Shown: positions 1 to 10,931, counted from the stretch's first letter. The stretch is DNA of 52,322 nucleotides from Cupriavidus campinensis (GCF_905397395.1 NZ_CAJPVH010000042.1:1-52322); one strand, 5' to 3'. The notes: a model not told the origin generated them from the sequence alone. Made by a program: numbers and translations.

Positions 1-1388
1 GGATGGCCGGACTGGCCATGCACGCGCCACGGCATGGCCAGCGCGCGGGCGAGGAACAGCGCCACGCCGGTCGGCCCCAGGGCGGCCCCGGTCTCGCCGG
101 GCACGTTGCGCTGCCCGGCATGAGCCGCAGCGGCGCTCAGGCAGTGCTGGAGCGCGGGCTGGGCCAGCGGCTGCGCGGCCTCGGCCAGCGAAGCCAGCGC
201 GAGTTCCCATCCGGCCTGATCGTCGGCAGCCGCGCGCTCGATCGCGGCGGCGGCGTTCTGGAGGTTGCGCGTGTCGATCGGATCGAGCCAGCCGTAGTAG
301 CGCCGGCGATAGTCGGCGCGCGCCACGGCGTGGGCCGGATCGACGCGGAAAGCCTGCAGGCCGCGCGCGATGTCGGCACGCAGCACCTGCACGGCGGCCT
401 GCACCGCCGGCGGCGTGGTGTCCTCCGGGCCATCGGGCGTCAGGCCGGTGCTGACCAACAGGAACACGGCATCGTTGAGCAGCGCCTGCGGCACGCGCAC
501 CTGCCCCTGCAGGTACTGGCGCAGCAGCAGGTGGGCGCGCGCGGCGAAGCGCTTGGCGAGCAGGTCGGACGGCAGCAGCCCGTGCGCCAGCGCGCGGAAC
601 ACCATCGACAGCGTCAGCCAGATGCCCCGGTCCGGGGTATCGGTGGTGCGGCGCGCGTGCTGTTCGTGGTTGCGAACATCGTCCAGCGCGATCTGCAGCG
701 GCAGGTAGGCTTCGCGCAGCAGCGCGCCGTCCGTGCAGGGCGTGGGCAGGCGCAGCGCCTTGAGCAGCGCGGCCTCGAAGCGCTGGCGGGCGCGCGTGAC
801 CGACGACGTGGAGCGCGTGGGCAGCACGATGCCGGGCAGCATCTGCAGTTCCTCCAGCCACAGGTCGGCCGGATGCACGCGCTCCTCCTTCATCAGGACA
901 AGGGCGTCGGCGTAGGGCTGGAACAGGCGCAGCGGATCCTCGGGATCGCCGGCCATCAGGTCATCGACATACTCGGCCAGGGCCTGCACGCCGCGCCGGA
1001 ACACGCCGAGCGTCTCCGGGCTGGCGGCGACGGTACCGGCGTCGATGGCTTCCAGCAGGCGGCGCATGGCCTGGCAGTGCGCATCCACGCCGCGCAGGCC
1101 GACGATGTGCACCGCCCCGGCGGCCTGGTGCAGCTGCTGGCCGGCCAGGCGCAGCGACGTGGTGTCGCGCGCGCCCAGCGCCTCGGGGGCCTGCTGGATC
1201 TCGTCCACATAGTGGCCAAGCTCGGCGGCGGCGTCGTCCAGCGCGGTGCGCAGGCTTGGCGCAAGCCAGGCCAGCACCGACAGGTCGCGCTGCGGCACGG
1301 GGGCCGGCACGGCCGCCTCGCCCTGCACCGGCGGTTGCGGCGCGGCCGGGTCAGCCACGTCGCTCGATACGGAAAAATTCAATGACAT
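1..1388 (-). CDS. chpA: ChpA/PilL-type chemotaxis hybrid histidine kinase, N-terminal part (cut by window edge)
   Basis: Only the first 462 or so codons lie in the window; the gene runs off the left edge. The protein starts MSLNFSVSSD at an ATG 51 bases after the pilJ stop, in the same direction. The visible part is mostly helical. It contains an HPt-like stretch with a possible phospho-acceptor His at about residue 87 (HQAAG), as in the N-terminal part of ChpA/PilL kinases. No CheA catalytic core is visible here because it lies in the missing C-terminal part. Known family role: ChpA takes signals from PilJ through the CheW-like PilI and phosphorylates PilG and PilH to control type IV pilus extension and retraction. 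The assignment rests mainly on position as the last gene of pilGHIJ-chpA, supported by the HPt-like region. The opposite strand is also open over nearly the whole length, an effect of high GC. Confidence 0.8.
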   Translation of the reverse strand, partial: MSLNFSVSSDVADPAAPQPPVQGEAAVPAPVPQRDLSVLAWLAPSLRTALDDAAAELGHYVDEIQQAPEALGARDTTSLRLAGQQLHQAAGAVHIVGLRGVDAHCQAMRRLLEAIDAGTVAASPETLGVFRRGVQALAEYVDDLMAGDPEDPLRLFQPYADALVLMKEERVHPADLWLEELQMLPGIVLPTRSTSSVTRARQRFEAALLKALRLPTPCTDGALLREAYLPLQIALDDVRNHEQHARRTTDTPDRGIWLTLSMVFRALAHGLLPSDLLAKRFAARAHLLLRQYLQGQVRVPQALLNDAVFLLVSTGLTPDGPEDTTPPAVQAAVQVLRADIARGLQAFRVDPAHAVARADYRRRYYGWLDPIDTRNLQNAAAAIERAAADDQAGWELALASLAEAAQPLAQPALQHCLSAAAAHAGQRNVPGETGAALGPTGVALFLARALAMPWRVHGQSGH

Positions 1389-1439
1389 GACACAATCCGT
1401 TGCGCCCGCGCGCGGGCCTCGATGCAGGTTTTATGCAAG

Positions 1440-3641
1440 TCAGGCGATCTTGAACCGCGACACCGAGTTACGCAGTTCTTCGGTCAGTGCCGTCAGCTGG
1501 CGCACCGAGGTGGCGGTCTGGCGCGTGCCGGACGTGGTCTGGGCGGTCACCTGGAGAATGCCGTCGATGTGGCGCGCCACGTTGGTGGCCAGCCCGGCCT
1601 CGTGCGAGGTGGTCTGCGAGATCTGCTCGATCAGCTCGGCCAGCTGGCGCGACACGCGGCCAATCTCGACCAGTGCGGCACCGGCGTTATCGGACAGCCG
1701 CGCCCCTTCCACCACGCCCTGCGTGCTGCGCTCCATGGCGTGCACGGCGTCCTGGGTATCGGTCTGAATCGTGCGGATCAGCGCGCCGATCTGCTTGGTG
1801 GCCTCGCCGGAACGTTCGGCCAGGCGCTGCACTTCTTCCGCCACCACCGAGAAGCCGCGGCCTGCCTCGCCGGCTGAAGCCGCCTGGATGGCGGCGTTCA
1901 GTGCCAGCACGTTGGTCTGTTCGGTAATGTCCGAGATCAGCTCGACGATTTCGCCAATCTCCTGCGACGACTCGCCCAGACGCTTGATCCGCTTCGAGGT
2001 TTCCTGAATCTGGTCGCGGATGCCGTTCATGCCGGTAATCGCGTTTTCCACCGCCTGCTGGCCCTGCTCGGCAGCGGCCAGCGAGGCGCGGGCCACGTTG
2101 GCGGATTCCGCCGCGCCGCGCGACACCTGCGTGATGCGGTCTGCCATCTCCACCACCGACTCGCCGGTCTGGCGGATCTGGCGCGACTGCTCCTCGGTCG
2201 TGGCAGCCAGCTGCACCGAGGTTTCCTGCACCTGGCTCGAGGCCTGCTGCACGTCCACGGCGGTCTGCTGCACCCGGCCGACCAGTTCCTTCAGTTCTTC
2301 CACGGTGTAGTTCACCGAGTCGGCGATGGCGCCGGTGATGTCCTCGGTCACGGTGGCCTGACGCGTCAAGTCACCATCAGCGATGTCCTGCAGCTCGTTC
2401 ATCAGCTGCAGAATGGCCTTCTGGGTGGCGTCGTTGTTGCGCTTTTCGTCGAGGCGTCGGGCTTCGGCCTCGCGTTCGCGCGCCTCGGCTTCCAGCGCCC
2501 GGACGCGCGAGTCGCGCAGGTAGAGCGCGGCCAGCCCGGCCAGGAAGATCAGCGTGGACAGCGCGGAGACGATGGTCGCGCCCAGGGTCCAGGGGCGGTA
2601 GCGCGCGCCATCCGAATAGGCGGTCTGGAGCGTGGACAGCTCGCCGCGCAGGGCCTCGTTGTCGTTGAAGATCTGCTGCTGGGCGCGCTTGGCGGCGATC
2701 AGGCCCGGCAGGTTCTGGAGAATCGTCTGCGTGGTCTTCTGCACCGCCTCGAAGCGCTGCGAGAGCTGCTGGAGGTAGCTGCGGGTCTCGGCGTCGGTGG
2801 CGGCGGACAGCCGCAGGGCTTCCGAGCCGTTCATCAGGCCGTCCAGCGTCTCGCGGAAGGTGTTGGTGTCCTTGCCGAGCAGGAACGCGGTCTCGGGGTT
2901 GACGCCTTCGCCGGAGAGGAACTCGTTCAGGTTCTTGCCCAGGCGCTGGGTCAGCATCACCAGCTGCGCGGAGGCGGCCACCTCGCGGGCGTTGGCGCCG
3001 GCCTGGAGCTTGATGGCGGCCACCTGTTCGGCGGCTTCGAGCAGTTCCGGGTTCGAAGCGTTGAAGATCTGCAGCGTCTGGCCGATGGTGGTCAGAATCG
3101 GCTGCTGGGCCAGCACGTCGCCGGCGCTCTTCTCGGAGCGCTTCCACGAGTTCATGGCGGTTTCGAGCAGCGGCACCGCCGCGCCCGAGGTGGCACTCAC
3201 GTGCTTCTCGTCGCTGCCGTTCTGGAGCGCCAGCAGGTCGGCCGTGAGCTGTTCCTTGGACTGGCGCAGCTGCGTGAACGCCTGCGCGTTGCCCAGCAGC
3301 GCCACCGGCACCGCCTTGCCCAGACGCTGCGAGTGCATCAGCATGTTACCGGCGATTTCGATCTGCGCCGCGCCGTTGGTGGCCTGGCGGTTATCGAGAT
3401 ACACCGAAGCCAGCAGCGCCACCAGCGACACCACCACGCCCACCGTCAGCGTACGCTGCTGCGACGCGAACGGCATGCGCGACAGCCAGCCGGACAGTTG
3501 CTCCACCGGGGTACGGCCCAGGCCGCCCTTGTCAGCGCCGGCGCTGCCCTTGGCGAACACCGACCGGCGCGGCGCCGCGGCCTCGGCAGCGGCACCCGCG
3601 GCAGCCGTCCGGCGTCCCAGGCTCATCTTCTTGATACCCAT
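1440..3641 (-). CDS. pilJ: PilJ, methyl-accepting chemotaxis protein for type IV pili
   Basis: A 733-residue transducer. After a basic, Ala-rich cytoplasmic N-terminus there is a first membrane segment at about residues 63-81. A periplasmic region follows with two PilJ-type helical sensor modules (the repeated [11 protein letters not shown] and [16 protein letters not shown] motifs). A second membrane segment lies at about 350-372, then a HAMP-like linker and a long coiled-coil signalling domain. The MCP hairpin tip ([17 protein letters not shown]) lies near residue 607. It is the membrane receptor of the Pil-Chp system and couples through PilI to ChpA. It is preceded by pilI and followed by chpA in the same direction. 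The start MGIKKMSLG is used here; an in-frame Met at residue 6 is a possible alternative. Confidence 0.95.
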   Translation of the reverse strand: MGIKKMSLGRRTAAAGAAAEAAAPRRSVFAKGSAGADKGGLGRTPVEQLSGWLSRMPFASQQRTLTVGVVVSLVALLASVYLDNRQATNGAAQIEIAGNMLMHSQRLGKAVPVALLGNAQAFTQLRQSKEQLTADLLALQNGSDEKHVSATSGAAVPLLETAMNSWKRSEKSAGDVLAQQPILTTIGQTLQIFNASNPELLEAAEQVAAIKLQAGANAREVAASAQLVMLTQRLGKNLNEFLSGEGVNPETAFLLGKDTNTFRETLDGLMNGSEALRLSAATDAETRSYLQQLSQRFEAVQKTTQTILQNLPGLIAAKRAQQQIFNDNEALRGELSTLQTAYSDGARYRPWTLGATIVSALSTLIFLAGLAALYLRDSRVRALEAEAREREAEARRLDEKRNNDATQKAILQLMNELQDIADGDLTRQATVTEDITGAIADSVNYTVEELKELVGRVQQTAVDVQQASSQVQETSVQLAATTEEQSRQIRQTGESVVEMADRITQVSRGAAESANVARASLAAAEQGQQAVENAITGMNGIRDQIQETSKRIKRLGESSQEIGEIVELISDITEQTNVLALNAAIQAASAGEAGRGFSVVAEEVQRLAERSGEATKQIGALIRTIQTDTQDAVHAMERSTQGVVEGARLSDNAGAALVEIGRVSRQLAELIEQISQTTSHEAGLATNVARHIDGILQVTAQTTSGTRQTATSVRQLTALTEELRNSVSRFKIA

Positions 3642-3727
3642 AGCAACCCTCTGTCCGTTTGTTTTTTGATTCGTTGGTACTGCGTCTTGGTGTTCGACTA
3701 TTTGGCTATCGACTATCGGCTATCGGC

Positions 3728-4303
3728 TCAGGCCACCACGCGGCCCACCTGGAGGAACGCCGGGGCGTCCAGCAGCTGGCGGATGTCCAGCACCTGCCAG
3801 TCGCGGCCGTCGCGGTCCGCGAAGCGCGGGCCGTGCCATTCGGGCGCGAGATCCGGTGCGTGGCCCGCCGGGGCGTCGCCGTGCGGCAGCGAGAGGTCGC
3901 CGGCATGGCGCAGCCCCACCACCCGCGTGGCGATGATCCCGCAGGCCCGCTCCACCTGGCGGGACAGCACGACGATCTTGCTGCCCGGCTGCACGGGCGT
4001 GGGCCCCTCGCCGCAGAACAGCCCGAAATCGATCACCCCGAGCAGGTTGCCGCGCGCGTTGACCAGGCCGCGATACCACGGCTGGGTCAGTGGCACGCCG
4101 GCCGGCTGGCGCATTTCCAGCACCTCGCCGGTATCGGGCAGCGGCAGCAGCCAGTGGCGCTGGCCGACCAGCACGCCGAGGTAGCTGTCCACGGCGGGCA
4201 GGTTGCGCGCGTCGCGCAGGCGACGGGCCAGCATGGCCTGGTAGTCCTGCAGGCGGGTCTGGCGGGCACGGATGTCTTGGCGCGGCGCGTTCATGGTCGG
4301 CAT
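3728..4303 (-). CDS. pilI: PilI, CheW-like adaptor
   Basis: A 191-residue protein with a single CheW-like fold at about residues 30-190 (YLGVLVGQRHWLLPLPDTGEVLEM, then WYRGLVNARGNLLGVIDFGLF, typical of CheW/PilI). It should physically link the PilJ receptor to the ChpA kinase. It sits between pilH and pilJ, all on the minus strand. An alternative ATG lies three codons downstream (MNAPRQ). The short gap to pilJ (3642-3727) contains tandem near-copies of CTATCG of no evident function. Confidence 0.92.
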   Translation of the reverse strand: MPTMNAPRQDIRARQTRLQDYQAMLARRLRDARNLPAVDSYLGVLVGQRHWLLPLPDTGEVLEMRQPAGVPLTQPWYRGLVNARGNLLGVIDFGLFCGEGPTPVQPGSKIVVLSRQVERACGIIATRVVGLRHAGDLSLPHGDAPAGHAPDLAPEWHGPRFADRDGRDWQVLDIRQLLDAPAFLQVGRVVA

Positions 4304-4387
4304 ACCGTTGGATGAAAGACCGCCTGGCGGCGGGCGGACACAGCGTCACCCCCGCCCGCATCGCGGCGGGCGGCGTGACGGCAAACC

Positions 4388-4405
4388 CCGGGCCCGGGGG
4401 CCCGG
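4388..4405 (-). repeat. Very GC-rich perfect hairpin between pilH and pilI
   Basis: The arms CCGGGCCC and GGGCCCGG (8 bp) are separated by two bases, just upstream of the pilH end in transcript orientation pilH then pilI. No U-run follows, so it is not a standard intrinsic terminator. It could mark an mRNA processing or stability boundary; this is inference only. Confidence 0.4.
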
Positions 4406-4424
4406 CAGGTCGTTCTGCGCTGGC

Positions 4425-4793
4425 TCAGTGGGCTAGCGCGGCGATCTTCGTCAGCAGTTCGTCGCTGTCCACCGGCTTGACGATGTAGTCCGATGCACCC
4501 TGGCGCATGCCCCAGATGCGGTCCGTGTCGAGGCCCTTGCTGGTGCACATGATCACGGGAATGTCCTTGAAGCGGTCGTCGCGCTTGATGGCGCGGGTGG
4601 TCTGGTAGCCATTCTGGCCGGGCATGACCACATCCATCAGGATCAGGTCGAAAGGTTCCGCCTCGAGCCGGGCCATGGCCTGGTCGCTGTTGCCGGCCAC
4701 CGAGACCTTGAAGCCCTTCTTGCCGAGCAGGTCGGACATGAACAGCGCTTCGGTGGGGGAATCGTCGACGATAAGGATTTTGCTGATGGTCAT
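4425..4793 (-). CDS. pilH: PilH, single-domain response regulator
   Basis: A 122-residue CheY-like receiver with the acidic pair D10-D11, phospho-acceptor D54 (LILMDVVMPGQNGYQ), T84 and K106 (VKPVD), so all catalytic positions are present. It has no output domain. In the Pil-Chp system PilH works with PilG as a ChpA phosphorylation target that influences pilus retraction. It follows pilG and precedes pilI in the same operon. The length fits the family. Confidence 0.95.
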   Translation of the reverse strand: MTISKILIVDDSPTEALFMSDLLGKKGFKVSVAGNSDQAMARLEAEPFDLILMDVVMPGQNGYQTTRAIKRDDRFKDIPVIMCTSKGLDTDRIWGMRQGASDYIVKPVDSDELLTKIAALAH

Positions 4794-4834
4794 TGGTGTG
4801 TTTCCTGGATGCTTTTGCGTGGCGGCGTTCAGGG

Positions 4835-5320
4835 TCAGGCCGCCACGACCGCACCCTCTTCCTGCGCACAGCCGCCAAGGCAGGTCTCTACGGCCTGCAT
4901 CAGGGCTTCACGGGAAAAGGGCTTGGCGAGATGGTCGTGCGCGCCGACGAGCTTGCCGCGCGAACGGTCGAACACGCCGTCGCGGGACGACAGCATGATC
5001 ACCGGGATCGCGTGGAACCTCGGGCTTTTCTTGATCAGGGAACAGGTCTGGTAGCCGTCCAGCCGGGGCATCAGGATGTCGCAGAAGATGACGTCCGGGT
5101 GCATGTCGCCGACCTTGGCGAGCGCCTCGAAGCCATCCTCGGCGAGCATGACCTGATAGCCTGCCTGGGACAGGAAGATCTCCGCCGTCCGGCGGATCGT
5201 GCTGGAATCGTCGATCACAAGGATCTTGCGGCGCAATGCCGCGGCTGCCTTGACGGCACCGGCGTCGCCGGTGTTGACCCCATCGACGGACGTGTTTTCT
5301 TCTGTTTGAGCGACCCGCAT
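4835..5320 (-). CDS. pilG: PilG, single-domain response regulator
   Basis: A receiver domain at about residues 30-155 with D37-D38 and phospho-acceptor D81 (VIFCDILMPRLDGYQTC), T/S and K at the expected later positions (MLSSRDGVFDRSRGKLVGAHDHLAKPFSRE). I chose the ATG start MRVAQTEENT because GGGAA lies about 6 bases upstream. An in-frame GTG nine codons earlier (5347) is possible. The roughly 30-residue N-terminal extension before the receiver is longer than in minimal PilG proteins. First gene of the pilGHIJ-chpA run; likely signals pilus extension when phosphorylated by ChpA. Confidence 0.93.
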   Translation of the reverse strand: MRVAQTEENTSVDGVNTGDAGAVKAAAALRRKILVIDDSSTIRRTAEIFLSQAGYQVMLAEDGFEALAKVGDMHPDVIFCDILMPRLDGYQTCSLIKKSPRFHAIPVIMLSSRDGVFDRSRGKLVGAHDHLAKPFSREALMQAVETCLGGCAQEEGAVVAA

Positions 5321-5753
5321 ACTGTTCCCGCGACCAGCTGCCCGCACGAATGCAGGCGCCGGTATTCACTTGAGAACACCCGCACGGCAGCGCTTGGCGC
5401 GCCGGCGGCCCCCGATTTCCAAATTCCCAATCAAAAAAAGCCCGGTCAATCCGACCGGCGCCGGCGGCGCGACCCGTGCGTCCGCCTGCGTCTTGCTATC
5501 TTATTGCGCTGTTATGGCGATGTTATGGCGGTATTCTTCGCCCCTTGCCGTGCTGCCAGACGGCGGCATGGCCGGGACGGAGGTTCCGCTTTGCCGCAAA
5601 GTGTGACAACTCGCGGTTGGGCCGTCAATCCGGTTTGTCCGGCGCGGCCCGCCGATCTGTCGCTTTGGCGCGACGCGTCGGCCTTTTCGGCTTGTTCGAC
5701 GACTTACGCGGGATGGTGCGATGACCCTCGACGGCTGGCACAGTGGCCAGACG
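5321..5753. other. Intergenic region between rubredoxin and pilG
   Basis: This 433-base stretch has no convincing gene. On the minus strand it carries the intrinsic terminator at 5433-5458 that should end the rubredoxin transcript. The pil promoter should therefore lie at about 5321-5432, but no clear -35/-10 pair is visible there. A 10-bp direct repeat TGTTATGGCG occurs at 5510 and 5521, one helical turn apart, downstream of rubredoxin; its role is unknown. Confidence 0.5.
5433..5458 (-). terminator. Intrinsic terminator after rubredoxin
   Basis: Read on the minus strand, CCGGTC-type arms form a 6-bp GC-rich stem with a five-base loop, directly followed by seven T. This fits a rho-independent terminator and separates the rubredoxin transcript from pilG. 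Confidence 0.65.
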
Positions 5754-5924
5754 TCAGATCGCCACCATCTCGAAGTCTTCCTTGCGCGCGCCGCACTCCG
5801 GACAGGTCCAGTTGATCGGCACGTCTTCCCATTTGGTGCCCGGCGCGATGCCGTCTTCCGGCGAACCGGTGGCCTCGTCATAGATCCAACCGCAGATCAG
5901 GCACATCCAAGTCTTGTATTCCAT
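5754..5924 (-). CDS. rubA: Rubredoxin
   Basis: A 56-residue single-iron electron-transfer protein. The four iron-ligand cysteines are C8, C11, C41 and C44 (CLICG and CPECG), and the typical DGIAPGTKWEDVPINWTCP core is complete. I chose the ATG giving MEYKTWMC because it matches the usual rubredoxin length. An in-frame ATG eight codons upstream (5948, MESGKSLH) is an alternative. It is divergent from hemL and upstream of the pil cluster, separated from it by a terminator. The physiological partner cannot be told from the sequence. Confidence 0.93.
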   Translation of the reverse strand: MEYKTWMCLICGWIYDEATGSPEDGIAPGTKWEDVPINWTCPECGARKEDFEMVAI

Positions 5925-6172
5925 ATGCAGGCTCTTGCCACTCTCCATTAAAATTCCAGCGCAGATGGTACATAAACCGCGCCGCCGGCGCCACCCATGG
6001 GGCGGCGCAACTATGCGAATATCGTCGCGTTCGCGCATGTTAGCGTGCAGATACCGTTCAAACGACGCGCATTTCGCCCAGATTGCCTGCTTTTTCGGCA
6101 TCTGACCGCAAGCCGCCCGCCTCCGCCCCCGGCGAGCCCATTTTCATCCCGTATCGGATTACAACTCCTGCC

Positions 6173-7465
<1,293 letters not shown>

Positions 7466-7478
7466 GCGCCCGTCGTGT

Positions 7479-7513
7479 GAAGGATGGGGCGCGTCCGGCG
7501 CGCCGCATCCTTC
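7479..7513 (+). terminator. Long hairpin downstream of hemL
   Basis: The arms GAAGGATG and CATCCTTC enclose a second GC-rich six-pair stem, giving about 14 bp with one mismatch and a five-base loop, starting 14 bases after the hemL stop. No T-run follows, so termination is likely but not certain. Confidence 0.5.
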
Positions 7514-7593
7514 CCTCACCTTGGGCGCGGCGCCCCAATGCCGTGCGCTACACTTGGATTTTGCCGACCCCGGCCATTCCAGGAGTCTCATCA

Positions 7594-8220
7594 ATGCGCG
7601 CCGCCTTCCCATCCCTGTTCGTCCTGCCCTCGCCCGCCGCCCTGGGCCGCTGGCTGGCCATGGCCATCCTCGCCAGCCTGCTCAGCGCCTGCGGCTACAA
7701 CGATTTCCAGTCGAAGGACGAAGCGGTCAAGGCGGCGTGGGGCGAAGTCGTCAACCAGTACCAGCGCCGCGCGGACCTGATCCCGAACCTGGTCGCCACG
7801 GTCAAGGGCTACGCCAGCCATGAGCGCGAGACGCTCGAGGCCGTGACCAAGGCACGCGCGCAGGCCACCAGCATCCAGGTGACGCCGGAGACACTCAATG
7901 ATCCCGAGGCCTTCGCGCGCTTCCAGCAGGCACAGGGGCAGCTGACCAGCGCGCTGTCGCGCCTGCTGGCGATCTCCGAGAACTATCCTCAACTGAAGGC
8001 CGACGCCGCGTTCCGCGACCTGCAATCGCAGCTTGAAGGCACCGAGAACCGCATCACCGTGGCGCGGCAGCGCTATATCGCGGCGGTGCAGGAGTACAAC
8101 GTGCTGGCGCGCAGCTTCCCGACCAATCTCACGGCCAAGGTGTTCGGCTACCCGGTCAAGCCGTCGTTCACGGTGGAGAACGAGAAGGCCATCTCCGCGC
8201 CGCCGGCCGTCAAGTTCTGA
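7594..8220 (+). CDS. lemA: LemA family lipoprotein
   Basis: A 208-residue protein with a hydrophobic signal and lipobox LLSAC (C33), so probably a lipoprotein. The LemA helical domain follows: [42 protein letters not shown], then [23 protein letters not shown] near the end. The start was set by AGGAG 8 bases before the ATG; the frame stays open further upstream. The function of LemA proteins is poorly defined. They are commonly encoded beside TPM-domain proteins, as here. Confidence 0.93.
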   Translation: MRAAFPSLFVLPSPAALGRWLAMAILASLLSACGYNDFQSKDEAVKAAWGEVVNQYQRRADLIPNLVATVKGYASHERETLEAVTKARAQATSIQVTPETLNDPEAFARFQQAQGQLTSALSRLLAISENYPQLKADAAFRDLQSQLEGTENRITVARQRYIAAVQEYNVLARSFPTNLTAKVFGYPVKPSFTVENEKAISAPPAVKF

Positions 8221-8237
8221 CGCGGCGCATCGCCATC

Positions 8238-9077
8238 ATGCGTGCCCCTCTGCTCCGCTTTTTCGGCATCTGGCTATGCCTTGCGGCGATGTTCGCCGCC
8301 CATCCCGCCCGGGCGGCAGACGGCTTCGTCGCGGTGCCGCCGCTCACCCAGCGGGTGACCGACCTGACCGGCACGCTGGCCCCCCAACAGCGCGCGGCGC
8401 TGGAGAACGTGCTGGCCGAGTACGAGCAACAGCGCGGCAGCCAGATCTTCGTGCTGATGGTGCCGACCACCGAGCCCGAGACCATCGACCAGTACAGCAT
8501 CCGCGTGGCGGACGCGTGGAAGGCGGGGCGCCAGAGCATCGACGACGGGGTGATCCTGCTGATCGCCAAGGACAATCCGCCCGGCTTGCGCAAGATGCGG
8601 ATCGAGACCGGACGCGGCGTGCAGGGGTCGCTCACCGACGCGGTGTCTTCGCGCATCCTGCGCGACGTGATGGCCCCGCACTTCCGCCAGAACGACTTCT
8701 ATGGCGGCCTCGCGGCGGGCATCTCGGCCATCCAGGCCGCGATCGACAAGGAGGCGCTGCCGGGGCCCGACAGGAAAGCCGGCAACGCGGCGGCCTCCGC
8801 TCTCAATGACTGGCTGCCCGTGCTGTTCCCGCTCGCCATCGTCGTATTTTTCTTTCTTTCGGCGATCCTGCGGCGCGGACGCGGCCCACAGATCGTGACC
8901 GGCCGGCGCGGCTGGCCCACCACCACGGCTGGCGGATTGGGCGGCCTGGGTGGCTATGAGGCCGGGCGCCGCTGGGGCGGCGGCGGTGGCGGCTTCGGCG
9001 GTGGGGGTGGCGGTGGCGGATTCAGTGGCGGAGGCGGCGGCGGCTTCGACGGCGGCGGCGCCTCAGGTAACTGGTAA
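8238..9077 (+). CDS. TPM-domain (YgcG/DUF477-type) membrane protein with Gly-rich tail
   Basis: A 279-residue protein. A signal peptide (cleavage after about residue 26, ARA) precedes a TPM domain at about residues 35-170 (RVTDLTGTLAPQQRAALENVLAEYEQQRGSQIFVLMVPTT, IDDGVILLIAKDNP, RIETGRGVQGSLTDA). One membrane segment follows at about 193-212 and then a roughly 60-residue glycine-rich tail. The TPM domain should lie in the periplasm. It follows lemA by 17 bases and is probably co-transcribed. The Gly-rich tail is usual in this family. Biochemical role not known. Confidence 0.9.
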   Translation: MRAPLLRFFGIWLCLAAMFAAHPARAADGFVAVPPLTQRVTDLTGTLAPQQRAALENVLAEYEQQRGSQIFVLMVPTTEPETIDQYSIRVADAWKAGRQSIDDGVILLIAKDNPPGLRKMRIETGRGVQGSLTDAVSSRILRDVMAPHFRQNDFYGGLAAGISAIQAAIDKEALPGPDRKAGNAAASALNDWLPVLFPLAIVVFFFLSAILRRGRGPQIVTGRRGWPTTTAGGLGGLGGYEAGRRWGGGGGGFGGGGGGGGFSGGGGGGFDGGGASGNW

Positions 9078-9092
9078 TCGGGAGACGGGCTG

Positions 9093-9611
9093 ATGAAAGC
9101 AATCAGGGAGAAGTCTCTCAAGCGGGCGCTGCGGCACCTGAGCACAACGTCATCGGCGGCGCGCAGGGCGTTCCCCGCCGAGGCCCAGCACCAGTTGCAG
9201 GTGGCGGTGCATGCCGGCGAACAGCACCATCGCGGGGAAGTCCGCGTGGTGATCGAGGCCGGCATGCCGTGGGAACTGGCCTGGCGCGGCACCACCCCGC
9301 GCGAACGCGCCCGGGCGCTGTTCGGCGCGCTGGAGGTGTGGAACACCGAGGACCACTCGGGCGTGCTGCTCTATATCAACCTGGCCGACCACGCGGTGGA
9401 AATCCTCGCGGACCGGGGCATTGACGCCTGCGTCAGCGCGCGGGTCTGGGAAAAGGTTTGCGCCGACCTGACGTTGGGGCTCAGGGAGTCGCTGTCGGTA
9501 CGGCCGGTGCTGGAGGCGGTGGAGAAGATGCATGCGCTGCTGACGGAGCATTTTCCGTCGGGGGATGGGTTTAATCGGAATGAGCTGGAGGATCGGCCGA
9601 TCGTGCTTTGA
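9093..9611 (+). CDS. Second TPM-domain protein, soluble
   Basis: A 172-residue TPM-domain protein with no signal peptide or membrane segment. Recognisable parts are RRAFPAEAQHQLQVAVHAGEQHHRGEVRVVIEAG, ALFGALEVWNTEDHSGVLLYINLADHAVEILADRGID and WEKVCADLTLGLRE. It starts 15 bases after the first TPM gene, with a GGGAG ribosome site. The trio lemA-TPM-TPM is a recurring arrangement in beta-proteobacteria, and the short form usually follows the membrane form. Its function is unknown. Confidence 0.88.
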   Translation: MKAIREKSLKRALRHLSTTSSAARRAFPAEAQHQLQVAVHAGEQHHRGEVRVVIEAGMPWELAWRGTTPRERARALFGALEVWNTEDHSGVLLYINLADHAVEILADRGIDACVSARVWEKVCADLTLGLRESLSVRPVLEAVEKMHALLTEHFPSGDGFNRNELEDRPIVL

Positions 9612-9645
9612 GGGGGTTTTGGCTGTTGAGCCCAACACCCTCAAA
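9607..9645. terminator. Bidirectional hairpin between convergent genes
   Basis: The arms TTTGAGGG and CCCTCAAA, with further pairing inside, form a long stem between the TPM gene and the convergent MFS gene. The TPM stop codon lies within the left arm. A shared terminator is the simplest reading; there is no long T-run. Confidence 0.5.
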
Positions 9646-9647
9646 TC

Positions 9648-10931
9648 TCAAACCTTCCCCCCTCTCTTCTCCATCAAATACCACCCCGCCGCCAGCACCT
9701 GCAGCCCCACCAACCCACCCCACACCACCCAATGCGCCGCCACCGGATAGTGCCCGCCGGATGACGGCCAGAAGTCCAGCACAAACCCGATCCCCACCTG
9801 GAACACGAAGGTTGCCAGGAACACGGTCAGGGTCATGGCGGTTGTCGCCCGCCCGATCAGCGCATCGGGAAAACGGCGCGCCAGCAGCGCGTAGGTCAGG
9901 ATCCCGCTGGACCCGAAGACCCCGTAGGCGGCCCACAACACGCCCAGCGGCAGGAACGGCAGCCGTGCCATCAGCAGCAGTTGCACGGCGATGAAGCCGA
10001 TCATCCCGAAGCCGGCGAACGCGTAGAGGCTGACGCCGCGCCGCTCCAGGTGCCGGGCGGCCCAGCCCGCGCCGACGCAGCCGGCCATCATGGCGAAGCC
10101 GATCACCGACACCAGCCGCGCGCCCTCGGACGGCGCCAGCCCCTGTACATCGCGCATGAATGCGCTGACCCAGAGCGTCTGCACGGCCAGGAAGATGCCC
10201 TGGTTCAGCAGCGTCAGCGGCACCACCCGCCAGAATTTCTCGCTGACCAGGATCAGCCGCGTGCCGCGCAGTTGTTCGGCGAAGGTTTCCTTGCCCGCGC
10301 GACGGGCGTCCGGCACGCCAAACCAGAGCAGCACGGCCATGGCGAACGTCAGCGCCGCCAGCCCGATGCTGACGGTGCGCCAGTCCGTCCAGGCCAGCAG
10401 CCAGGACAGCGGGCTGCCGACCACCACCGCGCCCAGCCCGCCGATGGCCATCACCAGCCCGTTCAGCAAGGGCATGCGTGACAGCGGGAACCACATCGAC
10501 AGCGCCTGGATGGCCGCCCCGAGGCAGACGGACACCCCCACGCCGATCATCGCCCGGCCCGCGGCCAGGCCGGCCATGCCCGGGGCGAAGGCGAACACCA
10601 GCGAGCCGGCCACGGCCAGCAGCAGCAACGCGGCCTCGGTGCGGCGCGGGCCGTAGCGGTCGAGCAGGATGCCCGCCGGCAGTTGCGCGCAGGCAAAGCC
10701 GAGGAAATAGAAGCTGGTGAGCAGCCCCAGGTCGGCCGCCGACAGCCCGAGCTCGCGCGTGAGGAATGGCGCGAAGCCGAGATTGACGCCCCGGAAGATA
10801 TAAGAGACCAGAAAACCGAGCGAAAACACCGCCAGCACGCGCCAGCGGGCGTTGGCGGCGGGGTTCGGTTGCGAAGCGAGGGAATCGGAGGGAGTTGTCG
10901 GGGAGGCGCCTGGCATGATCTTCACCATCAT
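9648..10931 (-). CDS. Major facilitator superfamily transporter
   Basis: A 427-residue protein with about twelve hydrophobic segments. The MFS signature loop is visible between helices 2 and 3 (AGILLDRYGPRRTEAALLLLA), and the N-terminal half is GVNLGFAPFLTRELGLSAADLGLLTSFYFLGFACAQLP. This resembles the sugar-phosphate/anion and nitrate-like MFS groups, but the substrate cannot be assigned. Start choices are ATG 10931, 10928 or 10916; only weak ribosome sites are seen. It is convergent with the TPM gene. A Fur-box-like palindrome lies about 150 bases upstream (11079-11091). Confidence 0.88.
   Translation of the reverse strand: MMVKIMPGASPTTPSDSLASQPNPAANARWRVLAVFSLGFLVSYIFRGVNLGFAPFLTRELGLSAADLGLLTSFYFLGFACAQLPAGILLDRYGPRRTEAALLLLAVAGSLVFAFAPGMAGLAAGRAMIGVGVSVCLGAAIQALSMWFPLSRMPLLNGLVMAIGGLGAVVVGSPLSWLLAWTDWRTVSIGLAALTFAMAVLLWFGVPDARRAGKETFAEQLRGTRLILVSEKFWRVVPLTLLNQGIFLAVQTLWVSAFMRDVQGLAPSEGARLVSVIGFAMMAGCVGAGWAARHLERRGVSLYAFAGFGMIGFIAVQLLLMARLPFLPLGVLWAAYGVFGSSGILTYALLARRFPDALIGRATTAMTLTVFLATFVFQVGIGFVLDFWPSSGGHYPVAAHWVVWGGLVGLQVLAAGWYLMEKRGGKV

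Noticed and set aside
3..1385. A 460-codon plus-strand frame opposite chpA
   Set aside because: It mirrors the chpA codons on the other strand. The protein is rich in Arg, Gly and Gln with no family features; high-GC DNA makes such frames.
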